DNA of 64,000 nt from NCBI GenBank assembly GCA_030849075.1, contig JASAOO010003553.1, positions 62,001-126,000 of the forward strand. Direction: 5' to 3'. The stretch is from Zelonia costaricensis. Taxonomy: Eukaryota; Euglenozoa; Kinetoplastea; Trypanosomatida; Trypanosomatidae. The notes beneath the pieces were generated by a model that ran no database searches, had not been told where the DNA came from, and saw only the letters and a program-made list of their open reading frames with translations. Numbering within the stretch: position 1 is the stretch's first letter; every line of letters starts with the position of its first letter. Made by a program: the position numbers and the translations under genes. Positions 38,769 to 48,866 of this stretch are shown piece after piece.

Positions 38769-39785
38769 AGCTGAGTCACGTGTGATGCAGAGCGCGGAGA
38801 AATCGGGGGTACTGCGTTACAGCGGGGGAGCGGGAGGGGGAAGCCGCTCGCGTGTGCAGTGGTGTAGCGTAGGTTGTCGAGGCCGCCAAAACAAGACCAC
38901 GGCGGGGGTGAGGGAGGTGGGAGGGGGTGGAGGGGAGGGGAGGGGAGGGGGAGAGAGGCCACAACGTCAAGTGAGAGCGGGATAAGGTCGCGAGAGGTAC
39001 GCGAGAAGAGCACGGCGATGCGGCTCTAGAGATCAAACCTTCTGCTGGAGCAGCGAGGCCTCAGCAAGTTTGCTTATGCCCGCGCAAGAGCAACGCAAAA
39101 AAAAAAAATGGCACAAGGGCTTGAGTGGGCGGTAGTTGCCATTTGGTGTGCGTACGACTCCTTCGTGCCTCCATCCGTTCAGTCCAACCGCCTCGATTAC
39201 CTGGGCGTGGCGCACGTCGACTACAGAAGGTCGGCGGACGTTTCCTTCGGGTTCCACTTCTCTCGTTTTTTTTTTCGCTAACACAACAACTCTCTTCGTT
39301 GTTGGTGATGCTTGGTTCTAAGCGAAACCGCGCGTGTGTCGGTGCATTTCTTTGGCTTGGGCACCTCACCTGCCATGACATGCGTGTACCAATGCAAGTC
39401 CATGTGCGACGCGCACAGCTAGTGGAAGATGAAGGCGTCTACGTGAGGGAAGAGGAGAGAAGGGGCAGGGGGGCGGAGTGGAGGGGGTGGGGGGTGGGTG
39501 GGAGAAAGGCACCCTGACCCCTGTGCAAGCAATCAAGCTAAAAAACCCGAAATCAAGGATTAGGTGTACCTCACAGTCGTGTGAAGCGTTGACAAGAGGG
39601 AGAGAGCAAGGTGGTGGTGTGTTTGTGTGCCTGTGTGTACGGGGATTCTGTGTTGTTGCAGCTGATCGCCACGAGAGGCGGCGTTAGCGCATCGGGTCAG
39701 CGCTGCATAACCACTGCGCGCGACACGAGACGCGGAGCTCAAACTCGTGGTGCTCAAGTCACAGGCCGCGGAAAAGACGAACAAT
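38467..39785. other. Intergenic spacer, partly duplicated
   Basis: Begins with the duplicated 5' region of the acyl-CoA dehydrogenase gene. In 38467-38556 the plus strand has no CT, so no AG acceptor exists on the coding strand within that copy; the first lies past the second copy at 38771. G-rich GGGGA repeats at 38920-38955, an A-run at 39097-39108 and a T-run at 39266-39275. No gene seen. Confidence 0.55.
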
Positions 39786-41264
39786 TTACTGACGGGTCCG
39801 CTCCAGGACAACTGCGAGGGAGGGAGCTGTCGGCGACGGCGGGCGGCGGTACTGTGGGCTGGCCGCAAACGGCTCGAAGTCTTTGGAGCCGAACGTCATT
39901 ACGGCGGCCTCGGTCTGGCTTCCATCGGAGAGGCTGCCGACCAGAGGCGCTTTGTCAACGTCCTGCTCCACCGCTCGTTTGTTCTCGATCCCCCACGGGG
40001 CGAACCCGCGACCGTAGCGCGTTTCTGCGTAGAGTGTGACGACGAGTGCCACGCCGATGATGGCGCCATTCAGCAGCATGGGAATGCCACTCCACGGCGA
40101 CGTCTTGTCAAAGGTCTGCGTCGCCCACGAAAGAATTTGGCCGAACAGCACGGCCACAACGATTTCAACGGTGTTGGTGATGGTGCTCACGAGCCCGAGG
40201 GTGATGCCGGACGTCCCCGTGAGCGAGCTCATTGCAGAGATGCGGGCGTTGTAGATAGACGGCACGATCAGGCAGCAGCCCAGGGCCGATGCGGTGACGA
40301 GGAAGTGCGAGAGCCGGAAGCACAGGGCGAATCCCATCACACACACCATCATGCCAACCAGCGATAATATCAGCACCGGGTAGACGCAGCGGCGGCGCAC
40401 CGTCAGCGGCAGGAGCACGAGCTGCCCTACGGCCATGTTGAGCGCCATGACAGCCAACACGTAGCTGACGGCGGAGAGACCGGCGTCGGTGCGGTAGGCA
40501 ATAAAGTAGACCATCATGAGGTAGTCGTTCATGTTCGCCAAGCGGACAGCAGAGCAGGCGATGCAGATGAGCAGGAGGTAGCGGTCGGCGACGATGACGC
40601 GCAGGGAGCGGAAGAGCTCCTCCTTGCTTACGTTGTGCTTCTTGCCGCGCAGGCGGCTCTCCTCGTTGCGCCGCTCCATCGCCTCCTGCACCGCCCGCGG
40701 CGCCGGCGAGAAGAGGGAGAGGAGAAGCACCACACTGGCCACGATGACGGCCAGCAGGAGCGAGGCCTTGCGAGAGAAGAGCTCATTCACCACACCGCAC
40801 AACAGCGTGAAGACGCAATTGCACACCGCGAAGCTGCCGCTCAGGTAGCCGTATGATTCGACCAGCGCGGCGTCGCGCAGAAAGTCGGAAAAGTACGCCA
40901 GCAGAATCGTGGTGGGCACCGCAATCGCCGAGGTGCGGGCGAAGAGAATGAGGTACACGTTCTTGAACTGGTCGGCCAGCAGCACCGACAGCACACACAG
41001 GAAGTAGAAGACAGCCCACGGTCGCATGAGTGTCATGCGACCCACAAAGTCCGAAAAGAAGCCGCCAACCACGCTGAAGATGGAGCCACTGATGGCGTTG
41101 ACGCTCATGAAGCGGCCCAGCCACGTTGGTGCCGCATCGGCGTCGATGTCGCGTGTGATGAGCGGGACGCAGATCTGGAGGATGTTGTAGCTCCCCGCCA
41201 CGGCGCCCCACAGCGCGCAGATGCGGAAGACATGCCACGCCGTGTCCCGGTGCTCCGCGTCCAT
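39786..41264 (-). CDS. Major facilitator superfamily transporter
   Basis: 492 residues with about 12 hydrophobic segments. The loop between the second and third segments carries the MFS motif A-like GGFFSDFVGRMTLMRP (67-82). A hydrophilic loop with basic residues (about 215-238, REES/RGKKHNVSKEE) separates the two six-helix halves. The last ~70 residues form a polar cytosolic tail. The substrate cannot be read from the sequence; kinetoplastids have many such carriers. The chosen ATG at 41264 sits 113 nt after a strong pyrimidine tract and AG; the 133-residue upstream in-frame extension is low-complexity and crosses that signal. Confidence 0.85.
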   Translation of the reverse strand: MDAEHRDTAWHVFRICALWGAVAGSYNILQICVPLITRDIDADAAPTWLGRFMSVNAISGSIFSVVGGFFSDFVGRMTLMRPWAVFYFLCVLSVLLADQFKNVYLILFARTSAIAVPTTILLAYFSDFLRDAALVESYGYLSGSFAVCNCVFTLLCGVVNELFSRKASLLLAVIVASVVLLLSLFSPAPRAVQEAMERRNEESRLRGKKHNVSKEELFRSLRVIVADRYLLLICIACSAVRLANMNDYLMMVYFIAYRTDAGLSAVSYVLAVMALNMAVGQLVLLPLTVRRRCVYPVLILSLVGMMVCVMGFALCFRLSHFLVTASALGCCLIVPSIYNARISAMSSLTGTSGITLGLVSTITNTVEIVVAVLFGQILSWATQTFDKTSPWSGIPMLLNGAIIGVALVVTLYAETRYGRGFAPWGIENKRAVEQDVDKAPLVGSLSDGSQTEAAVMTFGSKDFEPFAASPQYRRPPSPTAPSLAVVLERTRQ

Positions 41265-41377
41265 GGAAGGCGGCAGCACTCTCCACGGGTTACTCCGTCT
41301 AGCAACGTGGTGTGGTGCCCAAGGGGGTTCGAGGAAGAGGGTGTCGGACGCCGCCGTCAGAGTCAACGTTGCCCGTG

Positions 41378-41410
41378 CTTCAACAAAACAGAAAGACGAA
41401 AAAGGGAAAA
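41378..41410 (-). promoter_or_regulatory. Candidate spliced-leader acceptor for the MFS transporter gene
   Basis: Coding strand TTTTCCCTTTTTCGTCTTTC continuing TGTTTTGTTGAAG, AG at 41379-41378, giving a 113-nt 5' UTR. Confidence 0.55.
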
Positions 41411-43850
41411 CTTGCAACAATGGACTGGGAAAGACGATGGGGAGGGCAGGAGGTGTGTGTGTGTGCGTGTGTGCAAAGTCTGCTATAGGAAGAGGCGGCG
41501 GGAGGTGAAAGGGGTGCCCCAAGGAAAAACACATACGAGGAGAGGGAGATTTGAACGCAGACACACTCGCACGCAAAAGAGCGAACAACGAAAAGAATGA
41601 GAGGACCAAAAAAACAAACAAACCAGAAAAATAGAGGTGAGAAAGCAATAGAGCAGAACGCACGATTGCAACGGTAGTCTGAGTTCTTTACAGGGGTTAC
41701 TTAAGAGAAACTGGTTGTATGTGAGTGTGTGTTTGTTTCTGTTTGCGTGCGTCTGCGTGTGCGTGTGCCACGGGGGAGGGGGAGAAAGGAGCGGAAGCAG
41801 CGCAACAACAGCAAGAGCGAGAGCGCCTCCACTCCTGTAAAAAACAAGAAGAGGCTCTTTTGAAACCAACTCGAAGGCGGGGGAGCAAGGAACACAACTT
41901 CTACCCGTGGAAAGTGACCTGGTCGTTTCGGTGTCGTAGCCCGCTGCGGCGTGTATGTGTCTAGAGCAGGCGATTGCACCGGTGTGTGGCGAGAAGTGCA
42001 GCACAATTTGAGAAAGAGGGGAGGAGGGATGTAGGGAAGTGCAACACGCTGTGGCTGCGGATTCCCGAACGAGAATCGGGAACTGTAGGGGCGGCGAAAA
42101 GTGTGAAGATAGGGCGAGGGTGAGGGGAGGTGCATCCGGCGGTGGACGAATAAAAAAGGGGGAGAAGAGAAGTAAAGAGAGGAACGTTTGAGTTGCAGAG
42201 GTGGCAATCGAAAGGCAGTATAGCGCTGAGCACAGTCGCCATGGCCGGGACGATGTGACCTCGCTGGCGCGGTCCATAATTTACCCCTTTGTTGCTACCA
42301 ACTGAGGGGCCTCCACAGCGAGAGTGAGAACTCTCTCACAGGCACCACATCTCCCTCTCCCAAGCATCCGCAAACAGCCGCGGTCCTGTCTTCACGATGC
42401 AGCCGATGGTTCACCTGTGGAGCCCTACCTGGTTCGGTTAGCATATGTGTCACTTGAAGTGTGTTGTGTTGCGGCGTGTGAGTGGTGACTGTGCTCCGCG
42501 TTTCGACGCAAAACACGCAATTCAAACTGTACCCCCCGTCCCTCTCCTCTTTTGCACCTCACGTGCGATGGCATCAACAGTCAACACGTTTCGTGTGTGT
42601 GTGAGAGAGAGCGAGACTATCCACGTGCTTGAACCCGCAGCAGTTCTCATCAGACCGTCTGCCGCGAGGCTAGAGGTGTGGGCAAGACAGATAAGCACAG
42701 GGGGTACTGCCGCAGCGGCACCGCCGAGAACACCCGCGCGTGCCCGCGAACACGGCAGCTGCATGGCATGCCAGCGCGCGCGGTGTCGAGGCAGACACAC
42801 ACACACACACATAGACCCAAACAGACACGCACACGGAGCGTCGATTAAAACGCAGGCGAGAGTTTGATCCCTCCTTACTTCTCTCTTTTTTTTTTTTGGG
42901 GGGGGGGGGACCGACCGGAGAGTAGAAGCTCAGAGGAACACAAAGCTGAGACACACACGGAGGGGAGAGTTCTTTTGAGCTAGCTGTATCCACAGGCGCA
43001 GTCACGGAGACGCACGGGGATGACATGCAGCGTGAACAAGTCGACAGAAAAGAAACGGGGTCATGTCAAGCGATAGTGAAGTGAGCCTCCTTCCTCTTCT
43101 CCGACAGCTAAAAACAAAAAAAAGAAGTGAGTACGGTGGCAACCACGGCAGCACTACAGGGTGATAAACGAGGAGCAAGAACAATAGAAAAACCAGAAAC
43201 AAAGAGGGGAGAGAGAGGGAGGCCAAACGAGAACAGGCAACGCGGAAGACGCTGGCGTGCCTTGCACTGTCACCTTTCTTTTCTTCTTCCACCTTTTTCG
43301 TTTATTGTGTTGAGTGTAGCGTTTCGCTCTTTGTCTTCTCCAGCCTCTCCATGTTGTGGTTGGTGTGTGCTTGTGTGGGTCTTGTGAATGTTCACGTGAT
43401 GGGGTCTTGCCTCGTCGGACGGCGAGACGGGAAAAGGGGGCGAAACGAGGCACGCTGAGGCTGAGAGCGGGCAGAAGTGTCGTGGCGGACGCAAGCAGCA
43501 CATACGAGAAGAAACGGACGTGCCAGAAGGTGCGTGCGGCCACCCCTCACGATGCGGCAGCCCGGCATACCTCCTACCATCACGCCCTCTACGCCACGGA
43601 CGAGAGTGGCCAAGGCAGAAAGAGTTGCAGGACGCGGAGGGACTTCCCCAACAGAAAGAAAACGAAAAACGGGGAAGGGAAAGAAGCACGGGAAACCAAA
43701 TGAGCAAAAAAAAAAGCGTTTTCGATCACACGCGCGGCGCCAGGGACGTGGGGGGGGGGGGACGACGCGGGGGATGCGCACGTGCGGCGCTAAAAAATGA
43801 AAGAAAGAGACACGCAAGAAACGGCAAGGGTTGCCACCACCCGTGCTGCG

Positions 43851-43864
43851 GGGGGGGGGGGGGG
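43851..43864. repeat. Poly-G run
   Basis: Fourteen consecutive G on the plus strand (poly-C on the coding strand), about 220 bp downstream of the galactokinase stop. Confidence 0.95.
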
Positions 43865-44083
43865 AAGGGTGGCGGTCGAAAATGCAAATGGGGGAGGGAG
43901 GAGATCAAGGGAATAGCGCCAGCCCTGACAACCAAACAAAACTGTGATACCGCATCCTACCAGCGGGATCAGTCGACAACTCTTCCGGGGAAAGCGACGC
44001 GCATCTGCAAGCGCAGCTCAGCGCCTCGCATAGCTCAACGAAGGGCGCGGCGCGCATACACGAGGACAACTCCGCCTCACGGC

Positions 44084-45505
44084 TCAGAGCTTGCTAGACC
44101 CGTTCTTGGCCTCGAGCGAGACGACGAAACCGCCGGAACCGGCGCGGTGCACCTTGTAGCACGTGTTCTCGACCTTGAAGCGGGCCTTGAACTTCTCGCG
44201 CACATTCGCAAGCACACGGTCCTCAGCGCTGCTGCGGAGCAGGAGAATGATGCAACCGCCAAAGCCGCCGCCCATCATGCGACCCCCGGCTACATCCTCA
44301 TCCTCGTTGATGAGCTCCTGGATGTAGTCCAGCTCCGGCGTGGTGATCTTCATCAGATCACGCATGCCGACGTGACCCGCGTTGAGGATGGCGCCGGCCT
44401 GCTTGATGCGCTCCGCGTGCGTCAGCGGGGCGGCGGCATCGTTGATGTTGCGGAACTGCAGCGTGCGCAGCTGCTCCATGATCTGGTACGTGCCACGCTC
44501 GAACTCGCCAGGGGTCATGACCGACTTGAACTCCGCCATGAACTTCTCCGCGTCGCCGTCGAAGTCGTACGCCTTGGGGTCGCGCACCATCATGGCGAAG
44601 GAGTACGGCTTGCCCGGGTAGCGGCGCTCGCCGATCTTCTTCTGCGAGTTCTCCTGATCGGAGCGCACGGCGTTGTACACCTGCGCGGTGTCGCCGAGCA
44701 GGTCGTGCTTGATCATGGAGTCGATCAGCATGAAGGAGTACTCGCCGCGGCCCAACAGCGGGGTCATGTCCACCGACTCGAAGGTGAAGTTTTTGCAGTC
44801 GAGGAACATGAACTTGTCGGCCTCGGCCATGGCGGAGATGAACTGGTCCATGATGCCGACGTTGACGCCGCAGTAGTCCGTTTCGATGCGGCGGGCCTCC
44901 TTGGCGAGCTCGACCAGGTCACTGAGCGGCATTGCCGGCACGACAGCGTAGCGGCGGCCCTGCGTCACCGGGCAGCCCTTGTAGCGCTTCGTGACAACGG
45001 CGTTGACGGCGTGGATGAGGGCGACACCGAAGGCGGCCGACGCGCTCATGCCCGCGCCCATCGCGAGGGTGCCGTGCACCACCATGCACACGCCCTGCAA
45101 CGACGGGTCGTCCAGGCCGACGCCGAGGCGCTGCAGCCGCATCGTCACGGCGCCGCGCACAAACGTTGTCCACGTCTTGTCGTGCGTGCTGCCGCCAAGG
45201 TGGTCCATGTCGAAGTGCTCCTTCGTGTATGTCGCGTACAGGCGCAGCTTCGGCTCCTTCTCCTTCATGAAGTGCTTGACGCGGCCCACGAGAATGTGCG
45301 TCCCTTCAAGCACCGCCGCAGGACACGTCCATCCATCCATGTAGTCGACATGCTCTCCAATCAGGTTCACGCGGCCGGGCGAGAAAGTGAAGAGCAGCCA
45401 CTCGACGTCCGCATCGCTCTCCACCTTGAACTCCTCGCGGAAGATGGGCTCGAGCTCGCCAATGGTGCTGTCAAGCCGCTCATCCGGGTAGCTTTCCGCG
45501 GGCAT
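44084..45505 (-). CDS. GALK: Galactokinase with glycosomal (PTS1) targeting signal
   Basis: 473 residues, GHMP kinase fold. The galactokinase signature is FSPGRVNLIGEHVDYMDG (41-58; Arg45, Glu51, His52 and Asp54 bind substrate in the family). The GHMP ATP-loop reads GTLAMGAGMSASAAFGVAL (145-163). Asp220 in NVGIMDQF corresponds to the catalytic Asp of galactokinases. The third motif GGRMMGGGFGGCIILLL starts at 407. The protein phosphorylates galactose to galactose-1-phosphate in the Leloir/salvage route feeding UDP-galactose. It ends SSKL, whose last three residues are a canonical type 1 peroxisomal signal, placing the enzyme in the glycosome. Start MPAESY is preferred over an upstream in-frame codon because the predicted splice acceptor lies between them. 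Confidence 0.93.
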   Translation of the reverse strand: MPAESYPDERLDSTIGELEPIFREEFKVESDADVEWLLFTFSPGRVNLIGEHVDYMDGWTCPAAVLEGTHILVGRVKHFMKEKEPKLRLYATYTKEHFDMDHLGGSTHDKTWTTFVRGAVTMRLQRLGVGLDDPSLQGVCMVVHGTLAMGAGMSASAAFGVALIHAVNAVVTKRYKGCPVTQGRRYAVVPAMPLSDLVELAKEARRIETDYCGVNVGIMDQFISAMAEADKFMFLDCKNFTFESVDMTPLLGRGEYSFMLIDSMIKHDLLGDTAQVYNAVRSDQENSQKKIGERRYPGKPYSFAMMVRDPKAYDFDGDAEKFMAEFKSVMTPGEFERGTYQIMEQLRTLQFRNINDAAAPLTHAERIKQAGAILNAGHVGMRDLMKITTPELDYIQELINEDEDVAGGRMMGGGFGGCIILLLRSSAEDRVLANVREKFKARFKVENTCYKVHRAGSGGFVVSLEAKNGSSKL

Positions 45506-45580
45506 GATGTTGGCGGTAAGCGAGGAGAGGGGGGGAGAAGAGGGGAGATGACGTACGCTACTCAAGACGCTGAACGGAAG

Positions 45581-45630
45581 CTGCAAAGAGCAAGAGACAC
45601 GGAAAAGGGGGGAGGGGGAAATGAGATACA
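45581..45630 (-). promoter_or_regulatory. Candidate spliced-leader acceptor for galactokinase
   Basis: Coding strand has a long CT tract (TTTCCCCCTCCCCCCTTTTC) then CGTGTCTCTTGCTCTTTGCAG, AG at 45582-45581. It leaves a 75-nt 5' UTR. Confidence 0.6.
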
Positions 45631-46309
45631 AAAAAGAAGGTCGTTTTGGTTGGTTCGCTTAAAGAGGCACGTCCAGCTGTGCGGGAAATGGAGCAGCGAG
45701 GGGTGGGGGTGGGGGTCGCTCGTGAAAACTATAGGCGCCTGAGGTGGCGAGGAGGGCTGAAGAGGCACGTGATCTGCGCGTGTTTGCAGGCGTGTGGGTC
45801 GAGGCGGGAGGCAGGGAGACAGAGACGCTCAGAAAAAAAAAAAGGCAGGCAGAGTGAAGGCGCAGATGCATCACAAGATGCACAAAGAACGGGAGCTCGG
45901 CTGGTCCACTCTGTCCGCAGACAGAGTCAGGTAGACTCCAGTGAACGTGTGCGGGCCAGCGGAACTCCTCAAGGCCGACGGCCACTTTAGGAAAAGCTCC
46001 GGCGTGGAGTACTAACCGACCAGCAGCTCAATGGCGCGCCGCATGGAAGATGTTGTCTTGAAACTGCACGAAGAGCGGACAAGAAGCAGCCGCGCGCGAT
46101 GTACAACGCACAGCTTGGACACAAACCGCCGCCTTTCTTGTGCCGCATCGCCGCACTGGTGCTTCTCCTCGGATCCAGTTACTTGTGTGTGTGTGTGCCT
46201 TGCGTGATGGAGCAGTGAAAAGGTAGCGACCCCGCGCTGCGCGTGTTCTTTTCTCAAGAGGCGCTCGGATTGAAAGCGGTGAATGACGAGACACGAAAGT
46301 GTACGTGCG

Positions 46310-46352
46310 AACACACACACACACACATACACACACATACACACACACACAC
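46310..46352. repeat. CA microsatellite, imperfect
   Basis: About 43 bp of CA units with TACA interruptions on the plus strand. Confidence 0.9.
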
Positions 46353-46540
46353 CAACACGCACGTGCTCTTCTATGATTGTGCAGGTGATTCTATACGACG
46401 GGGCATCGAGGTCGGCGGTCGTTCGGCAGTAACGACCCCACAAGGTGACTGTCCCGTTCGTACCCCTATCGCGCCGCGTCTAGTGCGTGACAGTCGTGAC
46501 GGTGAGCAGTACCAAACAGTAACCCAAAGAGCCACACCCG

Positions 46541-48319
46541 TCATGACACAACTTGCGCTGGCGGCAGGGTCTGGTGCGGCGCCAGGGCTGCACTGCACAC
46601 CAGAGCGTGGTTGCCGCTGCCGCTTTGCAGGTCCAGCTTGACGCGACGCAGGCCCTCTTTTAGCGCGTCAATGAGCTGCGCGGCCCGGCACAGCTCATCG
46701 GCGTTCGCGTGCGCCTCTTGCCGACAAGTCTGCAGCTCCAGCTGCGTGTCGCGCAGCTTCGCGGCCAGCTGCACGGCGTGCACACGCGGCAGTCCGCCAC
46801 AGACGGAGCACGACAGGCCCACCTCGCCCACGGCGGCGAAAGTGGCCGACTCCGCCACGTCGAGTCGCTGCCGCAGGCGACGCACCTCGGCCGTGGCGTC
46901 GGCCAGCTGACCCTGCAGGGACCCGTTCCACTCCCGCAGCTGCCCGGCCACGTCCTCGAGGTGCGCCACCCGCTGGGCGTGCAAGCGCTCCTCGTCCGCG
47001 CGAAGCTGCGTCGCATGCCGCGACTCGTGCGTGTGCTGCAGCACCTCCTGCGACAGCTGGGCAATGCGCACGTCGCGCTCTTGCAGGGCCTGCGTGTAAA
47101 CGGCGCGCACCTCGTCCTCGCGCTTCTGCAGCGCCGCCTCAACCCGCTTCACCGCATCACCGTTGTCCCTCACGAAGTGCTCGATGCGGGCGCTCTGCTC
47201 ACGGCTCTGCTGCACCAGCTGCGCCTTGAGCTGCTCCGTCTCGGCGAGCAGGCCGTCGCACCGAGTCGCGTACTGCCGGCGCTCGTCTGACAAGGCCTGC
47301 CGCAGCTCGGCCAGCTCCGCCTGCAGCAGACGGCGCTGCTCCGCGTCGGTTGTGTGGGGTGACGGCGAGGGTGACGAAGCGGCAGCCGCGGTGCTCACCG
47401 GGGCGACTGCGGTGTTTGCATCGCTGCCGCCGCGCTGCCGATGTTCCAGCATGCGGGAGAGAAGGTCGTGGTGCCGCCCTGCCTCGAGCCGGCGCTCCTG
47501 CTCCTGCCGCAGTTGCCGCTGAAGATCGTGGATCGCCCGCGCCGCCTCGACCTCCGTCAGCGGGCTACTCGACGGCTTCCACCGCGTCGCGAGGTCCAGC
47601 AAATCAGTCACGCTCTGCGTCGGACGCGCGAGGTCGAGACCGATCCCAGTGGTGGCGTCAGACGTCACGAGTGCCGGCCCTGCGGGAGGCTGGGGAGGTG
47701 GTGCCGGTGCTGCGCTCTCACTCGGCCCCGTAGCGTTTGGCGGTGGTGGGGCGGCAGGCGTCGGCGGATGCCGCGTGGCGACGGGGGTGCAGCAACTCGG
47801 CTGCCTCCCGGTCTCGTGCGCTGCGCCTCTCGTCGTGCCTCTCTCCTCTGTGGGCATCGTGAGACGCATTTTGCTCGTCATGCGCCGCAGCGCGACACGT
47901 GCGCTTGCTTCATTGGAGAAGAGCGCCAAGGAGCCCACATCGCCGCGACTCGACAACCCGGCAGCTTCACCCTGCGAAGCAACACCGCTGCTCGCAGCGT
48001 CGCCCACCCCGTTGTCGCGGTCAGGCGCCACGTGCGGACTGCTGCGCACCGCGTCAACAAACTGCACGTACGGCGTCGTGCCAAAGATCTGCTCATACAG
48101 GGCGTGCCAGCGATGCAGAAAGGTGCGGTTGTGCAGGTTGCAGAGAGCGCGGCAAAGGACGCAGTAGACATCGCGGTAGTCGAGATTCGGGCACCCCGCT
48201 GCGACAACGTAGTAGTACTTGAGCGCATCTTGATGCGGCTCATCGGGGTGCACATCGTCGATGATGAAGTAATAGATGCCGCCTCCACGCTCCGACGTGA
48301 CGAGCTTGCCCAGCTCCAT
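46541..48319 (-). CDS. Coiled-coil protein of unknown function
   Basis: 592 residues. Residues 1-95 form an unrecognised globular domain rich in aromatic residues and Cys (IYYFIIDDVHPDEPHQDALK, YYYVVAAGCPNLDY, VYCVLCRALCNLHN). A disordered Ser/Pro/Ala-rich linker follows, then a long coiled coil from about 245 to 545 with Gln/Arg/Glu heptads (AIHDLQRQLRQEQERRLE and similar). A CSVCGG pair interrupts the helix near 525. Such layouts are common in kinetoplastid cytoskeletal or basal-body proteins, but no specific assignment is possible. The start is the ATG 6 nt after a predicted splice acceptor; the 25-residue in-frame extension is part of the pyrimidine tract. Confidence 0.75.
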   Translation of the reverse strand: MELGKLVTSERGGGIYYFIIDDVHPDEPHQDALKYYYVVAAGCPNLDYRDVYCVLCRALCNLHNRTFLHRWHALYEQIFGTTPYVQFVDAVRSSPHVAPDRDNGVGDAASSGVASQGEAAGLSSRGDVGSLALFSNEASARVALRRMTSKMRLTMPTEERGTTRGAAHETGRQPSCCTPVATRHPPTPAAPPPPNATGPSESAAPAPPPQPPAGPALVTSDATTGIGLDLARPTQSVTDLLDLATRWKPSSSPLTEVEAARAIHDLQRQLRQEQERRLEAGRHHDLLSRMLEHRQRGGSDANTAVAPVSTAAAASSPSPSPHTTDAEQRRLLQAELAELRQALSDERRQYATRCDGLLAETEQLKAQLVQQSREQSARIEHFVRDNGDAVKRVEAALQKREDEVRAVYTQALQERDVRIAQLSQEVLQHTHESRHATQLRADEERLHAQRVAHLEDVAGQLREWNGSLQGQLADATAEVRRLRQRLDVAESATFAAVGEVGLSCSVCGGLPRVHAVQLAAKLRDTQLELQTCRQEAHANADELCRAAQLIDALKEGLRRVKLDLQSGSGNHALVCSAALAPHQTLPPAQVVS

Positions 48320-48866
48320 CCTTTTCTGTTGTGGAGAAAAAAGGAAGGGAGGGTCGGCTGTCACGCGTATTGTGATCGATGTGCTAAAGCACAAATGACA
48401 AGCATGGAAAGATTACAAAGGAGTGAGAGCAGCGAGGACGCGAGCAGGGGAGCAGTTGACACAGGAAAGCGCCGCGCGCCTCCCGCAATATCTTTCAGCT
48501 TGGTCTGCTGCAGGTGGACTGCCGGGGGCACCCACTCAACAACATCCACGCACAAAAAAAAAAAAAAACCAAGAAGCGCAGCGCAAGCAGAGCCCGCATG
48601 AGGTCTTTTTTCTTCTGTTTACGCCGTTCATTCACGACCAGGTGCGCCCGTTTCCGTCGACTTCAAGGCGAGAGGCCGAAAGCACACGAGCGTTTCTTTA
48701 GCGTTTTTTTTTGTTCTTCTGTTAAGAATAGTCGTGTGAGAACTCCCAACGTGGTCCTTCCATCTTCAAACTCCTTGCCGCTTTCAGAAGGCTCGAAAAC
48801 AAGCGCGGCATGTAAAGACGATGCCGTGAGAGACGAGGAGAACGGCAGACTGAAGGCACACGCTCT
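48320..48866. other. Intergenic spacer
   Basis: UTR sequence; an A-run at 48552-48567 and T-rich patches at 48606-48620 and 48704-48722 (plus strand). No gene seen. Confidence 0.5.
48326..48354 (-). promoter_or_regulatory. Candidate spliced-leader acceptor for the coiled-coil gene
   Basis: Coding strand CCCTCCCTTCCTTTTTTCTC then CACAACAG, AG at 48327-48326, leaving a 6-nt 5' UTR. Confidence 0.5.

Larger units (their letters stand above)
41265..44083. other. Long intergenic spacer
   Basis: 2.8 kb with no supported gene on either strand. Contains T-run plus G-run at 42887-42910, CA repeat at 42796-42811, a perfect 7-bp inverted repeat at 42062-42082 and G-runs at 43749-43761 and 43851-43864. 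Presumed galactokinase 3' UTR and MFS 5' signals. Confidence 0.5.
45506..46540. other. Intergenic spacer with CA repeat
   Basis: Contains the galactokinase 5' signal and the presumed 3' UTR of the coiled-coil gene. A CA-rich repeat lies at 46310-46352 and an A-run at 45832-45843. No gene seen. Confidence 0.55.

Noticed and set aside
43520..45742. 740-residue plus-strand open frame over galactokinase
   Set aside because: It lies antisense to a confidently identified galactokinase, has low-complexity His/Arg/Leu-rich composition and arises from GC-rich codon bias.
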